From Elusimicrobiota bacterium (lineage in GTDB: Bacteria > Elusimicrobiota > Elusimicrobia > UBA1565 > JACRDR01): a stretch of 6,026 nucleotides of DNA. The notes beneath the pieces are model-generated. The model saw nothing but the letters and a program-made list of their open reading frames with translations. It ran no database searches and was not told the origin of the DNA. Location of the stretch: the NCBI GenBank assembly GCA_016212845.1, contig JACRDR010000430.1:1-6026 (forward strand). The letters run 5' to 3'. Below are positions 5,451-6,026 of the stretch, piece by piece; the stretch's first letter is position 1, and every line of letters starts with the position of its first letter. Made by a program: the position numbers and the translations under genes.

Positions 5451-6026
5451 ATGAAAAAACGACTCGACCTGTCGCGCGCGGTACTCGTGCCCAAGGAGTC
5501 CAAGCTGGAGTGGGACCAGCGCCGTCTCGGCTGGACCCGCAAGCGGCTCCTGAAGTACTACCGCGTCCATGCGGACACGATCTTGGCGTCCCACGAGCGG
5601 CAGGTCGAGGTGCGGGAGAAGCTCAAGGCGCTGCTCCCGGAATGCCGGATCGTCGCGCGCGAGATGGCGGACGCGGCCGGCCTCGAGCGCTCCTCCCTCG
5701 TGATCGCGCTCGGCGGCGACAACCACTTCGTCTACCTCTCGCACTTCCTGAAGAAGACGCCTATTTTGGGCATCAACGCCGACCGCCTCCGCAGCCACGG
5801 CGGCCTGCTCCGCTTCGACGAGCGGGACTTCGAAGCGATGGCGTCGCGGCTCCGCTCGGGGAGGTTCACCCTCGACGCGTCGCCCCGCCTCGAGGCGAAG
5901 GTCGACGGCAAGCCGGTGGTGCTCGCGACCAGCGAATTGTTCTTGGGCGAGCGCCAGCGCAAGCACATGAGCCGGCACGCGATGCGCGTCGGCGGCGGCC
6001 CCGAGGAAGAGCACAAGTCCTCCGGC
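5451..6026 (+). CDS. NAD kinase, NADK2-like (3' end beyond the window)
   Basis: NAD kinases phosphorylate NAD to NADP. The 192 visible codons contain the nucleotide-binding core: VIALGGDNHF at 84-93 (family GGDG motif, Asp90 kept), PILGINADRLRSHGGLLRF at 104-122 (family GxNxDxxxSxGxL), and TSELFLGERQRKHMSRHA at 160-177, ending GPEEEHKSSG. The last parts match the pattern of mitochondrial-type NADK2 (NEVFIGE...SSRxSYY...DGPWEKQKSSGL) better than that of classical bacterial NadK. The CTGTGS-type motif would fall just past the edge. The N-terminal ~75 residues are basic and helical (WTRKRLLKYYRVHADTI). An oddity is Asn-His at 91-92 where most NAD kinases have Gly-Thr. The ATG has GAGG 8 nt upstream, overlapping the vWA stop; the spacing of 10 bp places it in the operon. 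The frame is open to the last base. Confidence 0.85.
   Translation, partial: MKKRLDLSRAVLVPKESKLEWDQRRLGWTRKRLLKYYRVHADTILASHERQVEVREKLKALLPECRIVAREMADAAGLERSSLVIALGGDNHFVYLSHFLKKTPILGINADRLRSHGGLLRFDERDFEAMASRLRSGRFTLDASPRLEAKVDGKPVVLATSELFLGERQRKHMSRHAMRVGGGPEEEHKSSG

Noticed and set aside
4643..6014. Minus-strand open frames opposite the vWA and NADK-like genes (4643-5542, 5313-6014)
   Set aside because: The plus strand carries clear MIDAS and NAD-kinase motifs with ribosome-binding sites. The antisense products show only compositional bias.
1..6026. CRISPR arrays, tRNA/rRNA genes, insertion sequences, riboswitches
   Set aside because: Scanning by eye found no repeat-spacer arrays, tRNA cloverleaf sequences, transposase motifs or known riboswitch cores. 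The two non-coding stretches (195-416 and 1101-1183) are accounted for by promoters and palindromes.

Overview
The window is GC-rich (AT-rich only around 180-310 and 1100-1190) and densely coding. It looks like a free-living, environmental bacterial chromosome. No plasmid, phage or insertion-sequence genes are visible. Shine-Dalgarno sites of the AGGAGG type precede the internal genes of the operon, and genes are packed with 4-bp ATGA overlaps. I cannot place the organism below Bacteria from this sequence alone.

Layout. (1) 1-194, minus strand: the first 64 codons of the condensin gene smc, running out of the window. (2) 195-416: a divergent control region. It has a good sigma70-type promoter for smc, three 10-bp tandem units inside a 9-bp-arm inverted repeat, and a weaker promoter for the next gene. 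(3) 417-1100, plus: an NrtR-type regulator (Nudix domain plus winged helix), a family known for sensing ADP-ribose-type ligands and controlling NAD genes. (4) 1102-1142: a perfect 41-bp palindrome. (5) 1149-1183: a near-consensus promoter whose spacer and -10 hold overlapping palindromes, with a predicted start at or beside the ATG of the next gene. (6) 1184-6026, plus: a tightly packed five-gene operon. It encodes a PP2C-type phosphatase interrupted by one in-frame TAG, a Ser/Thr-type kinase with a zinc ribbon and a propeller-like C-terminus, a nicotinamidase-like cysteine hydrolase, a TerY-like von Willebrand A (vWA) protein, and an NADK2-like NAD kinase cut by the window end.

How the genes may work together. 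PP2C + kinase + vWA is the composition of the TerY-P phospho-signalling triad known from comparative genomics of tellurium-resistance-type stress loci. Here it encloses two NAD-metabolism enzymes and follows a regulator of the NAD-sensing NrtR family. The simplest hypothesis is a cytoplasmic kinase/phosphatase/vWA switch acting on, or gated by, NAD(P) metabolism, and controlled by the NrtR-like protein through the palindromes at 1154-1179. This coupling is an inference from gene order and domains. The amber codon in the phosphatase is the main complication: it may be a recent nonsense mutation, a sequencing or assembly error, or a readthrough site.
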